Shown here piece after piece: positions 1 to 6,413 of a stretch of DNA of 6,642 nucleotides (position 1 is its first letter; every line of letters starts with the position of its first letter). The translations under genes and the position numbers were made by a program. Origin of the DNA: Desulfuromonas sp. SDB (GTDB lineage Bacteria; SDB-A); assembly GCA_001412365.1 (NCBI GenBank), contig LKUE01000248.1, forward strand, positions 1 through 6,642, in the 5' to 3' direction. The notes beneath the pieces are model-generated. The model searched no databases and had not been told where the DNA came from. It worked only from the letters and a program-made list of their open reading frames with translations.

Positions 1-1001
1 ACTGTTTTATCCATCTGCTGGTAATTTTTTCAGTTGGCTTGTTGACTGCATTGCCTTGGCATTTGTTCATGCTGATTAAGTACGGAAATTCCTTTGTTAA
101 CTTTTTCTTATTCTTTCACATTTTTGAAAGAACCTTAACCGGAGTTGAATCCAACACACAGTCATTAGGATATTTTTTTTACATCAACCAAATCATTATT
201 TTAATGCCAGTTATAACTGTACTTATAATATACTATTGGAAGTTAATTTCCCCCCCCCGTAAAAATAAAATGTTATTGTACTTTTGTTTTTTCATTGTGC
301 CTTTTATTATATTCAGTTTATCCCAGACAAAGTTAAGAACTTATTCATTGGTAATGCTTCCCTTCATGTCTCTGTTAGGGGGTGAACTGCTGCTGGTTAT
401 GTGGAGTCAAAAAAAGATACACACGCTAATTCCGTTGTTTGCATTATTATTTATCTTTTGGTCTCAATTTCCCCAATTCCGGTATCAGTTGAAGTATCTT
501 AGTTCAAATTGGTTACATCAAGTGATAGCTGTGGATATTTTATGGTTGTGTTTAACCGCTGCGATAATTGTATTTAACCGGAAAATGGACGGGAAGAAAT
601 GGGTGCTGACCTTTCTATCCATCACGGTGTTAACCAGCTTCACTTCGGAAACCAGACTGTATTACCAGGGTAATTTAAAATTTGCTTCCGAGCTTTTTTT
701 CCAACATAATTACAATACCTTAATATACGTAGATAACCAAAACTCAATAACTAATCCCCAGATAAACTATTATTTCAATGGAATAGACCGGGGATTAACA
801 GGAAAGGAATATACATTTATCAGAATATATCCAAGCGCAAGTGCGAACTCATCTCTACCTGAACTAGAACCAGGCTGTATGATTATATTTAATCAATGGC
901 ATTATCTTGAAGATTTTAAAGTTATTGAAAATTATTACCGAAGTAATTATAAACTTGATATTATAGTCAATAATGAATTCTACCGAATTTATAAAATATA
1001 G
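1..1001 (+). CDS. GT-C family membrane glycosyltransferase (PMT/ArnT-like), C-terminal part, 5' truncated
   Basis: The reading frame is open from base 3 to the TAG at 999-1001, so the gene enters from the left edge; the TTG at 39 is not a credible start because coding-like hydrophobic sequence continues upstream of it. The visible part, about 333 residues, is rich in membrane helices. Near the start, a Leu-Pro-Trp-His stretch is followed by K-Y-G and then F-F-H-I-F-E-R, a pattern typical of the loop after a helix in GT39/ArnT-type enzymes. Around bases 320-390 a helix end reads S-Q-T-K-L-R-T-Y followed by L-P, matching the family's S-x-T-K-L-x-x-Y-x-L-P region. Roughly six helices precede a polar tail of about 110 residues, probably outside the membrane. 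Such enzymes move a sugar from a polyprenyl-phosphate carrier to a lipid or protein. The catalytic N-terminal loop lies outside the window, so donor and acceptor are unknown. A run of nine C lies at 250-258. Confidence 0.75.
   Translation, partial: CFIHLLVIFSVGLLTALPWHLFMLIKYGNSFVNFFLFFHIFERTLTGVESNTQSLGYFFYINQIIILMPVITVLIIYYWKLISPPRKNKMLLYFCFFIVPFIIFSLSQTKLRTYSLVMLPFMSLLGGELLLVMWSQKKIHTLIPLFALLFIFWSQFPQFRYQLKYLSSNWLHQVIAVDILWLCLTAAIIVFNRKMDGKKWVLTFLSITVLTSFTSETRLYYQGNLKFASELFFQHNYNTLIYVDNQNSITNPQINYYFNGIDRGLTGKEYTFIRIYPSASANSSLPELEPGCMIIFNQWHYLEDFKVIENYYRSNYKLDIIVNNEFYRIYKI
250..258 (+). repeat. C9 homopolymer inside the glycosyltransferase gene
   Basis: Nine consecutive C residues encode the end of a Ser codon, two Pro codons and the start of an Arg codon in a loop between membrane helices. 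The frame is intact as given. Long C runs are unexpected in AT-rich DNA and are prone to slippage and to sequencing error. Confidence 0.9.
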
Positions 1002-1003
1002 GT
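1000..1003 (+). promoter_or_regulatory. Weak ribosome binding site for tilS
   Basis: AGGT overlaps the stop codon of the upstream gene and lies 9 bases before the GTG at 1013. An in-frame TAA at 1004-1006 rules out any earlier start, so this weak site supports the GTG call. Confidence 0.45.
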
Positions 1004-1012
1004 TAAATAACA

Positions 1013-1975
1013 GTGCTGCCGGAACATATTAAACAGGATTTTCTTATCCTTTTAAAAAAAATTCCCACCGACCGGAAGTGGTGGGTAGCCTGCAGCGGGG
1101 GGGGAGATTCAGTAGGTCTGGTTTACCTGATCACAGAAACCAATCCTTCGCTTTTACAGGGATTGCTGTATTTCAATCATGGGCAGAGAACTCCGACGGA
1201 AATTGAACTGGATATCAATATTGTCTCAAAAATCAGCGGGGAGTTGAATATTGAAATGCAAATTGGACAGTGGGATCAACCTGTTCACCAGGCTAGCGAA
1301 GATCAAATGCGGTCAGCCCGATATAGTTATTTCCAAAATTTCATCAGCACAAAGAAAATATACCTGCTCACCGGGCATAATTTAGACGACCAATTGGAAA
1401 CTTTTCTCATAAATTTAACCAGGGGTGCGGGGTTAAAAGGTCTGTCCGGCATATCTTTTTACAAGGAAACCGGTATTTACCGACCTCTTCTCAACATTAC
1501 CCGAACTCAAATCAGGGAATATTTAAAGGAAAAGGAAATAGGTTATAATGAAGACCATACTAACTATTCAACAAAATTCAAGCGTAATTCAATCCGGGCT
1601 GAATTGATACCAAAATTAAAAGAACTGTCAACTGCTGATTTTTACAGTTTGATCAGAAGAACATTTGATCTACTTAAACAAGACCTGGAAATTTTAGAAA
1701 ATTACCAGGAACAGGTATTAAACAAGGTTGCCACCGAAGACTCAGAAGGTTATACTATTGATCTTAAAAAATTTATGAAATTACCAACTTCACTGCACAG
1801 GAGGGTTTTGAGATTAGCTTCATTTAAATCAGGAGTGGGTTTTTTATCGCATCTGCAAACTCAAAGATTGCTCGAACTTAGTTATAACCAGGCAGGATCG
1901 GAACTTAACTGCGGAAAGATATACGCTTTCCGGCATGACAATATTTTATATATAAGACCGGCTAGGAGAATGTAA
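1013..1975 (+). CDS. tilS: tRNA(Ile)-lysidine synthetase, short form
   Basis: TilS uses ATP to attach lysine to C34 of the CAU-anticodon isoleucine tRNA, so that it reads AUA and is charged with Ile instead of Met; it acts in the cytosol and is normally essential. The PP-loop S-G-G-G-D-S is at residues 28-33. N-H-G-Q-R at 55-59 matches the family's N-H-G-x-R. G-H-N-L-D-D-Q-L-E-T at 121-130 is the second signature, followed by the G-A-G-L-K-G-L-S-G-I stretch at 138-147. R-P-L-L is at 157-160, and D181, N184, R191, N192 and R195 form the D-x-x-N...R-N-x-I-R motif. Residues about 215-315 resemble the TilS middle domain. At 320 residues it lacks the separate C-terminal domain of the 430-460-residue E. 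coli and Bacillus forms. The start is GTG, with an in-frame stop 7 bases upstream. It lies 2 bases before hpt. Confidence 0.95.
   Translation: MLPEHIKQDFLILLKKIPTDRKWWVACSGGGDSVGLVYLITETNPSLLQGLLYFNHGQRTPTEIELDINIVSKISGELNIEMQIGQWDQPVHQASEDQMRSARYSYFQNFISTKKIYLLTGHNLDDQLETFLINLTRGAGLKGLSGISFYKETGIYRPLLNITRTQIREYLKEKEIGYNEDHTNYSTKFKRNSIRAELIPKLKELSTADFYSLIRRTFDLLKQDLEILENYQEQVLNKVATEDSEGYTIDLKKFMKLPTSLHRRVLRLASFKSGVGFLSHLQTQRLLELSYNQAGSELNCGKIYAFRHDNILYIRPARRM
1097..1104 (+). repeat. G8 homopolymer encoding the TilS PP-loop glycines
   Basis: Eight consecutive G residues encode Gly29, Gly30 and most of Gly31 of the ATP-binding PP-loop. A one-base slip here would abolish the enzyme after about 30 residues. 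Synonymous GGA or GGT codons would avoid the run. Confidence 0.9.
1964..1968 (+). promoter_or_regulatory. Ribosome binding site for hpt, inside the end of tilS
   Basis: AGGAG lies 9 bases before the ATG at 1978, within the last codons of tilS. Its position and the 2-base gap suggest that translation of hpt is coupled to that of tilS. Confidence 0.75.
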
Positions 1976-1977
1976 AT

Positions 1978-2496
1978 ATGGAGATAAAAGAAATTTTAAT
2001 TACCAGTCAAGAAATTGAAATAGCGGTAGATAATATTGCCCGGCAACTAAATGAACATTATAAAACCGACCAACCGGTTATATTTGTAACTATCCTGAAA
2101 GGAGCAATTGTATTTGCCTCTGATTTGATGAGAAAATTAAACTTCCCCATCACCCTGGATTTTATATCGGCAACTTCATACGGTTCCTCCACTAAAACCA
2201 GCGGAGTGGTAAAAATTTTAAAAGATTTAGATACCCCCATTGAAAATCAAAATGTCTTACTGGTTGAAGATATTGTAGATACCGGTCTCACTCTTAAATA
2301 TCTTAAAGAAATACTAATGGCTAGAAAACCGAAATCTTTAAAACTGTGCGCATTACTGGACAAACACTCCCGAAGGGAAGTGGATTTAGACGTAGATTTC
2401 CTGGGGATAAAGATCCCTGATAAATTTGTAGTAGGTTATGGATTAGATTGGAACGAACAATATAGATATTTATCCCACATATGCGTAGTGGGTTGA
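1978..2496 (+). CDS. hpt: Hypoxanthine (guanine) phosphoribosyltransferase
   Basis: This cytosolic purine-salvage enzyme joins hypoxanthine or guanine to PRPP, giving IMP or GMP and pyrophosphate. At 172 residues it has the usual bacterial length. The PPi-binding loop L-K-G is at residues 40-42. The flexible catalytic loop S-Y-G-S-S-T-K-T-S-G is at 67-76. The PRPP-binding signature V-E-D-I-V-D-T-G-L-T is at 96-105, with its paired acidic residues at 97-98. The base-binding segment with D-K-F-V-V-G-Y-G-L-D is at 148-157, followed by N-E-Q-Y-R, as in typical Hpt proteins. The start is ATG with a clear AGGAG upstream. It sits between tilS and ftsH, the same order as in many bacteria. Whether hypoxanthine or guanine is preferred cannot be read from the sequence. 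Confidence 0.96.
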   Translation: MEIKEILITSQEIEIAVDNIARQLNEHYKTDQPVIFVTILKGAIVFASDLMRKLNFPITLDFISATSYGSSTKTSGVVKILKDLDTPIENQNVLLVEDIVDTGLTLKYLKEILMARKPKSLKLCALLDKHSRREVDLDVDFLGIKIPDKFVVGYGLDWNEQYRYLSHICVVG

Positions 2497-2508
2497 GATA
2501 GAATTTAT

Positions 2509-2514
2509 AGGAGG
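2509..2514 (+). promoter_or_regulatory. Strong ribosome binding site for ftsH
   Basis: A perfect AGGAGG lies 4 bases before the TTG at 2519. The frame upstream holds no other start before the in-frame TAG at 2486-2488, and the next ATG (codon 14) would cut into the first membrane helix, so this site supports the TTG start. The short spacing is slightly unusual. Confidence 0.8.
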
Positions 2515-2518
2515 AAAT

Positions 2519-4393
2519 TTGGCAAAAAAACCTAACTTATCTTTTCTCAAAGGATTAATGTTCTGGATAGCAATTATTGCTTTAGGTTTAATATTAAGTG
2601 AACTTTGGAGTATTCGCGGGAACAAAAGAACCGACATTGACATTTCCCAGTTCTACAATCTCTGGCAGGACGGGAGAATTGAAAGCATTGTAATTATTGA
2701 ACAGGATATTGAAGGCGAACTCACCGCCCCGGCTCAAATTGGAGAGCACCAAGATGTAGTCAGTTTTAAAACTCACATACCTTATCCTGATCCAGATTTG
2801 GTTAGACAGTTAGTAGAGGATTCAACAATTTTAGTTTCATCAAAAACTTCATCTAATTTCTGGCAGTACATCCTCCCCTGGCTTCCTATCGTACTCATCT
2901 TCGTCATCTGGTTTTTCATCTGGAAAAAGATGATGGAGGGGGGGGGAGCAGGCAAAGCATTTTCTTTTGCCAAATCCAAAGCAAAAAGATTTATCGCCAA
3001 CAAGGATAAAGTAACTTTCAAAGATGTAGCAGGAGAAGAAGAAGCCAAAGAGGAACTTCGTGAAGTTATTGAATTCTTAAAAGATCCAAAGAAATTCACC
3101 AGATTAGGTGCAAAAGTGCCCAAAGGGGTAATATTAATCGGAGCCCCGGGGACCGGTAAAACTCTGCTGGCTAGAGCGGTAGCAGGGGAAGCTGATGTTC
3201 CCTTCTTTTCCATTACCGGTTCTGATTTTGTGGAGATATTTGTGGGAGTTGGAGCCAGCAGGGTAAGAGATCTTTTCGAGAAAGGAAAACAAAGCGCTCC
3301 CAGTATCATTTTCATAGATGAAATTGACGCGGTGGGAAGACATCGGGGGAATACGGTATCCGGAGCCCATGAAGAAAGGGAGCAGACTTTGAATGCCCTG
3401 CTTTCAGAAATGGATGGTTTTGAACCCAATCAAGGTATTATCGTAATAGCCGCCACCAACCGTCCGGAAGTTCTGGATGCCGCCTTGCTGAGACCGGGAA
3501 GATTTGACCGCAGGGTAATTGTGGATATGCCTGATTTCCGGGGAAGAAAAGGAATTCTGGAAGTGCACACCCGTCACCTTCCCCTTTCCGATGATGTGGA
3601 TTTAAAGAAAATTGCCAAAGGGACTCCTGGTTTCGTAGGAGCTGATCTTGCCAATATGGTTAATGAAGCAGCGCTGCAGGCGGCAAAATTAAATAAAAAT
3701 AAAGTGGAAATGTCTGACTTTGAGTGGGCTAAAGACAAAGTCTTGATGGGAGTTGAACGAAAATCATTGCTTATCAACAAGGAAGAGAAAAACGTCACTG
3801 CCTATCATGAATCCGGTCATGCCCTGGTGGGCAAGCTGCAGAAAGAATCCGATCCCATCCATAAAGTTTCCATTATACCCCGGGGACGTGCCCTGGGAGT
3901 CACTCAGTCCCTCCCTCTTGATGACCGCAGGATTTACAAAAAAGATTATCTCCAGGCAACCTTGGCTCAACTACTGGGAGGACGCGCTGCTGAAATGCTG
4001 GTATTTAAAATACCCACAACCGGAGCGGGTAATGATCTGGAAAAAGCCACCCAACTTGCTAAAAACCTGGTTTGTGAATGGGGAATGAGTGAAAAAATCG
4101 GACCAATTAATCATTCCGGCAGGGAACAAAAATTATTTTTCCAGGGAAGGGAAATATCTTACAACCGTGATTATTCTGAAAAAACAGCTCAAATCATTGA
4201 CGAGGAAGTCAAAAGAATTGTAGAGGAAGCTTACCAAAAAGCTTACCACATTCTTTCCCAGCATCGCCAGATCCTGGATGAAATGGTTGATCTGCTCCTG
4301 GCTAAAGAATCCATATCCGGTGAAGATATTAATGAAATTCTACTCCGTAATAATATTGATATACCCAAAAAGGAGAATGAACCGGAGTTATGA
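2519..4393 (+). CDS. ftsH: ATP-dependent zinc metalloprotease FtsH
   Basis: FtsH is a hexameric membrane-anchored AAA+ protease that unfolds and degrades damaged or regulatory membrane and soluble proteins. At 624 residues it has normal length. A first membrane helix spans about 9-29, an extracytoplasmic domain about 30-113, and a second helix about 115-135, followed by a Gly-rich linker. The Walker A motif G-A-P-G-T-G-K-T is at 208-215, with Ala where Pro is common. The pore loop F-V-G is at 241-243. Walker B, ending I-D-E-I-D, is at 263-270. The second region of homology runs about 311-332, with arginine fingers in R-P-G-R-F-D-R-R. The zinc site H-E-S-G-H is at 430-434, with the third ligand D506 in G-A-G-N-D. 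A helical C-terminal tail follows. All catalytic residues are present. The start is TTG behind AGGAGG, and the stop overlaps folP by ATGA. Confidence 0.97.
   Translation: MAKKPNLSFLKGLMFWIAIIALGLILSELWSIRGNKRTDIDISQFYNLWQDGRIESIVIIEQDIEGELTAPAQIGEHQDVVSFKTHIPYPDPDLVRQLVEDSTILVSSKTSSNFWQYILPWLPIVLIFVIWFFIWKKMMEGGGAGKAFSFAKSKAKRFIANKDKVTFKDVAGEEEAKEELREVIEFLKDPKKFTRLGAKVPKGVILIGAPGTGKTLLARAVAGEADVPFFSITGSDFVEIFVGVGASRVRDLFEKGKQSAPSIIFIDEIDAVGRHRGNTVSGAHEEREQTLNALLSEMDGFEPNQGIIVIAATNRPEVLDAALLRPGRFDRRVIVDMPDFRGRKGILEVHTRHLPLSDDVDLKKIAKGTPGFVGADLANMVNEAALQAAKLNKNKVEMSDFEWAKDKVLMGVERKSLLINKEEKNVTAYHESGHALVGKLQKESDPIHKVSIIPRGRALGVTQSLPLDDRRIYKKDYLQATLAQLLGGRAAEMLVFKIPTTGAGNDLEKATQLAKNLVCEWGMSEKIGPINHSGREQKLFFQGREISYNRDYSEKTAQIIDEEVKRIVEEAYQKAYHILSQHRQILDEMVDLLLAKESISGEDINEILLRNNIDIPKKENEPEL
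2938..2946 (+). repeat. G9 homopolymer in the FtsH linker
   Basis: Nine consecutive G residues complete Glu140 and encode the Gly141-143 linker between the second membrane helix and the AAA domain. A one-base slip would leave only the membrane anchor and the extracytoplasmic domain. Confidence 0.9.
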
Positions 4394-5607
4394 CCAAAAA
4401 AATTAAAGTTTATCCCTGGACATTCAGAAACCGCCAGGAGGTTAATCAGCTGTTTGAACAAATAGGAGTAGATAATCAAGCCTGGGATTTGATGAACGAT
4501 AAGACAAAATCAAAATGTCTGCTCATTGATCAACTTTCCATGGCCGGCAGCAATGTACTCAAACAAACCGCTCTGTCCCAGGGGGCAGAAGCTGCGGTAC
4601 ACGGTGGAATTATCAATGGAACAGCTTCCCATTCCAAAGTGCTGCTAAGCGGGACTCCGGTTCAGCTGAGAAAAATTGCGGAAAAAATAAAAATACAGCA
4701 ATTTAATCTCAAGCAGACTTCCCAACAGATAATAGAAATATTAGATGATCAGGATAAAATATATCAATGGAACTTGGGAGGATATCAGATAAAACTAGAT
4801 CACCCCGTAATTGTGGGTATATTAAATCTAACTCCGGATTCATTTTACGACGGGGGAAAACATAACCAAGCTGATCAGGCAGTAGAATATGCTTTGAATA
4901 TGGCTGAACAGGGGGCGGATATCATTGATATCGGCGGCGAATCATCCCGTCCCGGAAGCACTCCACTTGATCCCGGTCAGGAACAGCAAAGGATTCTGCC
5001 GGTTATTGAAAAATTGAAAAATCAAATAACTATACCTTTATCCGTAGACACAAGAAATCCTCAAACTGCCGATTTTGCATGCAGTTTGGGATGTAGTATA
5101 ATTAATGATATCAGCGGAGTTGAAAATCCTGCCATGATCGAAATAATAAAAAAATATTCTACAGGAGTGGTGTTAATGCATAAGCAGGGAAACCCCCAAA
5201 CCATGCAGAATAATCCCTTCTATCAAAACCCTTATGTGGAAATCACAGACTATCTAGAGCAGAGAATAAGTTATCTAAAAAGCCATCATATAACCACAGA
5301 GCAAATAGTGGCAGATCCCGGTTTCGGATTCGGGAAAAACCTTCAGCATAACCTCAACATCTTAAACCATTTAGGGGATATGCAGAAATACCTGCATCGT
5401 CCGGTATTTGTTGGAATTTCCAGGAAATCAATGATCAAATTACTGGGGGGAGGAGAACTTGCTGAACAGCGATTACCGGCAAGTCTCGGCTTATCTGTAT
5501 TAAGCTTAATTCAGGGCATCAGAATTTTCAGAACTCATGATGTTGAGGAGACTAGAACATGTTTGCAAACTGTTTTCAATGCAACTGGGGGTAAACTTTG
5601 GATGTAA
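4390..5607 (+). CDS. folP: Dihydropteroate synthase with N-terminal extension
   Basis: The C-terminal part (about 135-405) is a full DHPS, the cytosolic TIM-barrel enzyme that condenses 6-hydroxymethyl-dihydropterin pyrophosphate with p-aminobenzoate in folate synthesis. Conserved residues, by E. coli equivalence, are N146 in N-L-T-P-D-S-F, D180 in D-I-G-G-E-S-S-R-P-G, D220 in S-V-D-T-R, N239 in N-D-I-S, D309 in D-P-G-F-G-F-G-K, K346 in S-R-K-S, and R381 and H383 in R-T-H-D-V. The Phe and Pro of the two substrate loops, sites of sulfonamide-resistance changes in other species, are unchanged (F152, P188). Typical FolP is 270-285 residues; this one is 405. Residues 1-130 form an extra domain, with a conserved-looking core around 48-95 (A-x-x-N-V-L-K-Q, then G-A-E-A-A-V, then L-L-S-G-T). 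Similar long forms exist in other bacteria, as I recall, with no established role. The ATG overlaps the ftsH stop. GGAG is only 2 bases upstream and AGGAG is 14 bases upstream, so coupled re-initiation is likely. Confidence 0.94.
   Translation: MTKKIKVYPWTFRNRQEVNQLFEQIGVDNQAWDLMNDKTKSKCLLIDQLSMAGSNVLKQTALSQGAEAAVHGGIINGTASHSKVLLSGTPVQLRKIAEKIKIQQFNLKQTSQQIIEILDDQDKIYQWNLGGYQIKLDHPVIVGILNLTPDSFYDGGKHNQADQAVEYALNMAEQGADIIDIGGESSRPGSTPLDPGQEQQRILPVIEKLKNQITIPLSVDTRNPQTADFACSLGCSIINDISGVENPAMIEIIKKYSTGVVLMHKQGNPQTMQNNPFYQNPYVEITDYLEQRISYLKSHHITTEQIVADPGFGFGKNLQHNLNILNHLGDMQKYLHRPVFVGISRKSMIKLLGGGELAEQRLPASLGLSVLSLIQGIRIFRTHDVEETRTCLQTVFNATGGKLWM
5587..5592 (+). promoter_or_regulatory. Ribosome binding site for cdaA, inside folP
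   Basis: GGGGGT, a one-base wobble variant of GGAGGT, lies 5 bases before the TTG at 5598. The in-frame TAA at 5592-5594 excludes any earlier start, and the next ATG (codon 36) would remove the first membrane helix. Together these fix the TTG start. Confidence 0.6.
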
Positions 5608-6413
5608 TTCCTCTATTCTTCATAGACATTTTAGACATTATTTTAGTATCAGTTATATTTTACTTTATTTTGGTTTTCTTCAGAGGAACCAAAGCTATTT
5701 CTATGATTATAGGTATCCTAATAGTATTCATATTAGGTTTTATATCCAATATGCTGCAATTAAGAGCGCTGTCCTGGCTGCTGAAAGGATTGGAAACAGT
5801 TTGGCTGATAGCCTTTGTTATTGTCTTTCAGCCTGAGATAAGAGCAGTATTGACATCTTTGGGTAAAAACCCCCATCTTCATTTTTTGAGAACGGAGAGA
5901 AGCAGTGAGCTGGAGATGGTAAAGGAAATTGTAGAAGCCTGCCAATGGCTTGCAGATAATTATATTGGGGCATTAATTGTGATTGAACGAAATGTGGGGT
6001 TAAGAGACATTCTACGGGAAGACGGCATTCCCCTGGATGCTGCAGTTTCCGCCCCGCTTTTAGAGACTATTTTCTGGAAAGGATCCCCTCTTCATGACGG
6101 AGCAGTAATTATTAAAGAAACTAGAGTAGTAGCGGCAAAAGCCCGACTTCCCTGGACCAACCGGTATCTGGGAAGAGAATCAAGTTTGTTGGGAATGCGT
6201 CACCGTGCAGCCATGGGCATTGCCGAAGAAACCGATGCCTTTACCATTGTTGTTTCCGAACAGAGAGGAGAAATATCTATCGCCGTGGGCAAAAAACTAC
6301 TCAGAAAAATTGATGCTGACACCCTTCACGCAAATTTGTCTATTGCCCTTGGGCTGGAATCCAAGGGGAATAACTGGACTGAAGAATTAAAGAAAATATG
6401 GAGTAAAACATGA
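5598..6413 (+). CDS. cdaA: Membrane diadenylate cyclase (CdaA/DacA type)
   Basis: This enzyme condenses two ATP molecules into the second messenger c-di-AMP, which in other bacteria controls potassium and osmolyte transport and cell-wall balance. At 271 residues it has the usual CdaA length. Three membrane helices lie at about 5-27, 33-51 and 57-77, with the family's F-R-G-T-K-A at 28-33 and F-Q-P-E-I-R at 77-82. The cytosolic DAC domain (about 105-255) contains I-E-R-N-V-G-L at 129-135, S-P-L-H-D-G-A at 163-169 (the DGA motif), and G-M-R-H-R at 199-203 (the RHR motif). The usual G-T-R-H-R has Met200 in place of Thr. It starts with TTG 10 bases inside folP and ends in an ATGA overlap with the next gene. 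The cdaR and glmM genes that follow cdaA in Firmicutes are absent here. Confidence 0.94.
   Translation: MDVIPLFFIDILDIILVSVIFYFILVFFRGTKAISMIIGILIVFILGFISNMLQLRALSWLLKGLETVWLIAFVIVFQPEIRAVLTSLGKNPHLHFLRTERSSELEMVKEIVEACQWLADNYIGALIVIERNVGLRDILREDGIPLDAAVSAPLLETIFWKGSPLHDGAVIIKETRVVAAKARLPWTNRYLGRESSLLGMRHRAAMGIAEETDAFTIVVSEQRGEISIAVGKKLLRKIDADTLHANLSIALGLESKGNNWTEELKKIWSKT
6400..6403 (+). promoter_or_regulatory. Ribosome binding site for the DUF2723 gene
   Basis: GGAG in the last codons of cdaA lies 6 bases before the ATG at 6410. It supports the overlapping start and suggests translational coupling with cdaA. Confidence 0.65.

Noticed and set aside
39-41. TTG as the start of the first gene
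   Set aside because: The frame stays open to the window edge and encodes a continuous hydrophobic helix before this codon, and no ribosome binding site precedes it. The gene is truncated by the window, not started here.
2474-2492. Possible hairpin (CCCAC...GTGGG, 5-bp stem, 9-base loop) at the end of hpt
   Set aside because: The stem is short, lies within the coding sequence and has no T-run after it, so it is not a convincing terminator. A minor effect on ftsH translation cannot be excluded.
2497-2518. Promoter for ftsH in the longest intergenic gap
   Set aside because: Only 22 bases separate hpt and ftsH, and they hold the ribosome binding site. I could not assign a credible -35/-10 pair here or in the other junctions.
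2782-3429. Long minus-strand open frame (215 codons) opposite ftsH
   Set aside because: It lies wholly opposite the AAA domain of ftsH, is low-complexity and rich in Ser, Ala and Pro, and shows no recognisable motif or ribosome binding site. It is a shadow of the real gene.
3753-4088. Plus-strand open frame of 111 codons within ftsH
   Set aside because: It is an out-of-frame reading of the FtsH protease domain, with many Pro and Trp residues and no domain resemblance. The ftsH frame is uninterrupted here.
5537-5836. Plus-strand open frame of 99 codons across the folP-cdaA junction
   Set aside because: It overlaps both genes in another frame, and its translation looks like out-of-frame CdaA. 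Both true genes carry complete family motifs through this region.
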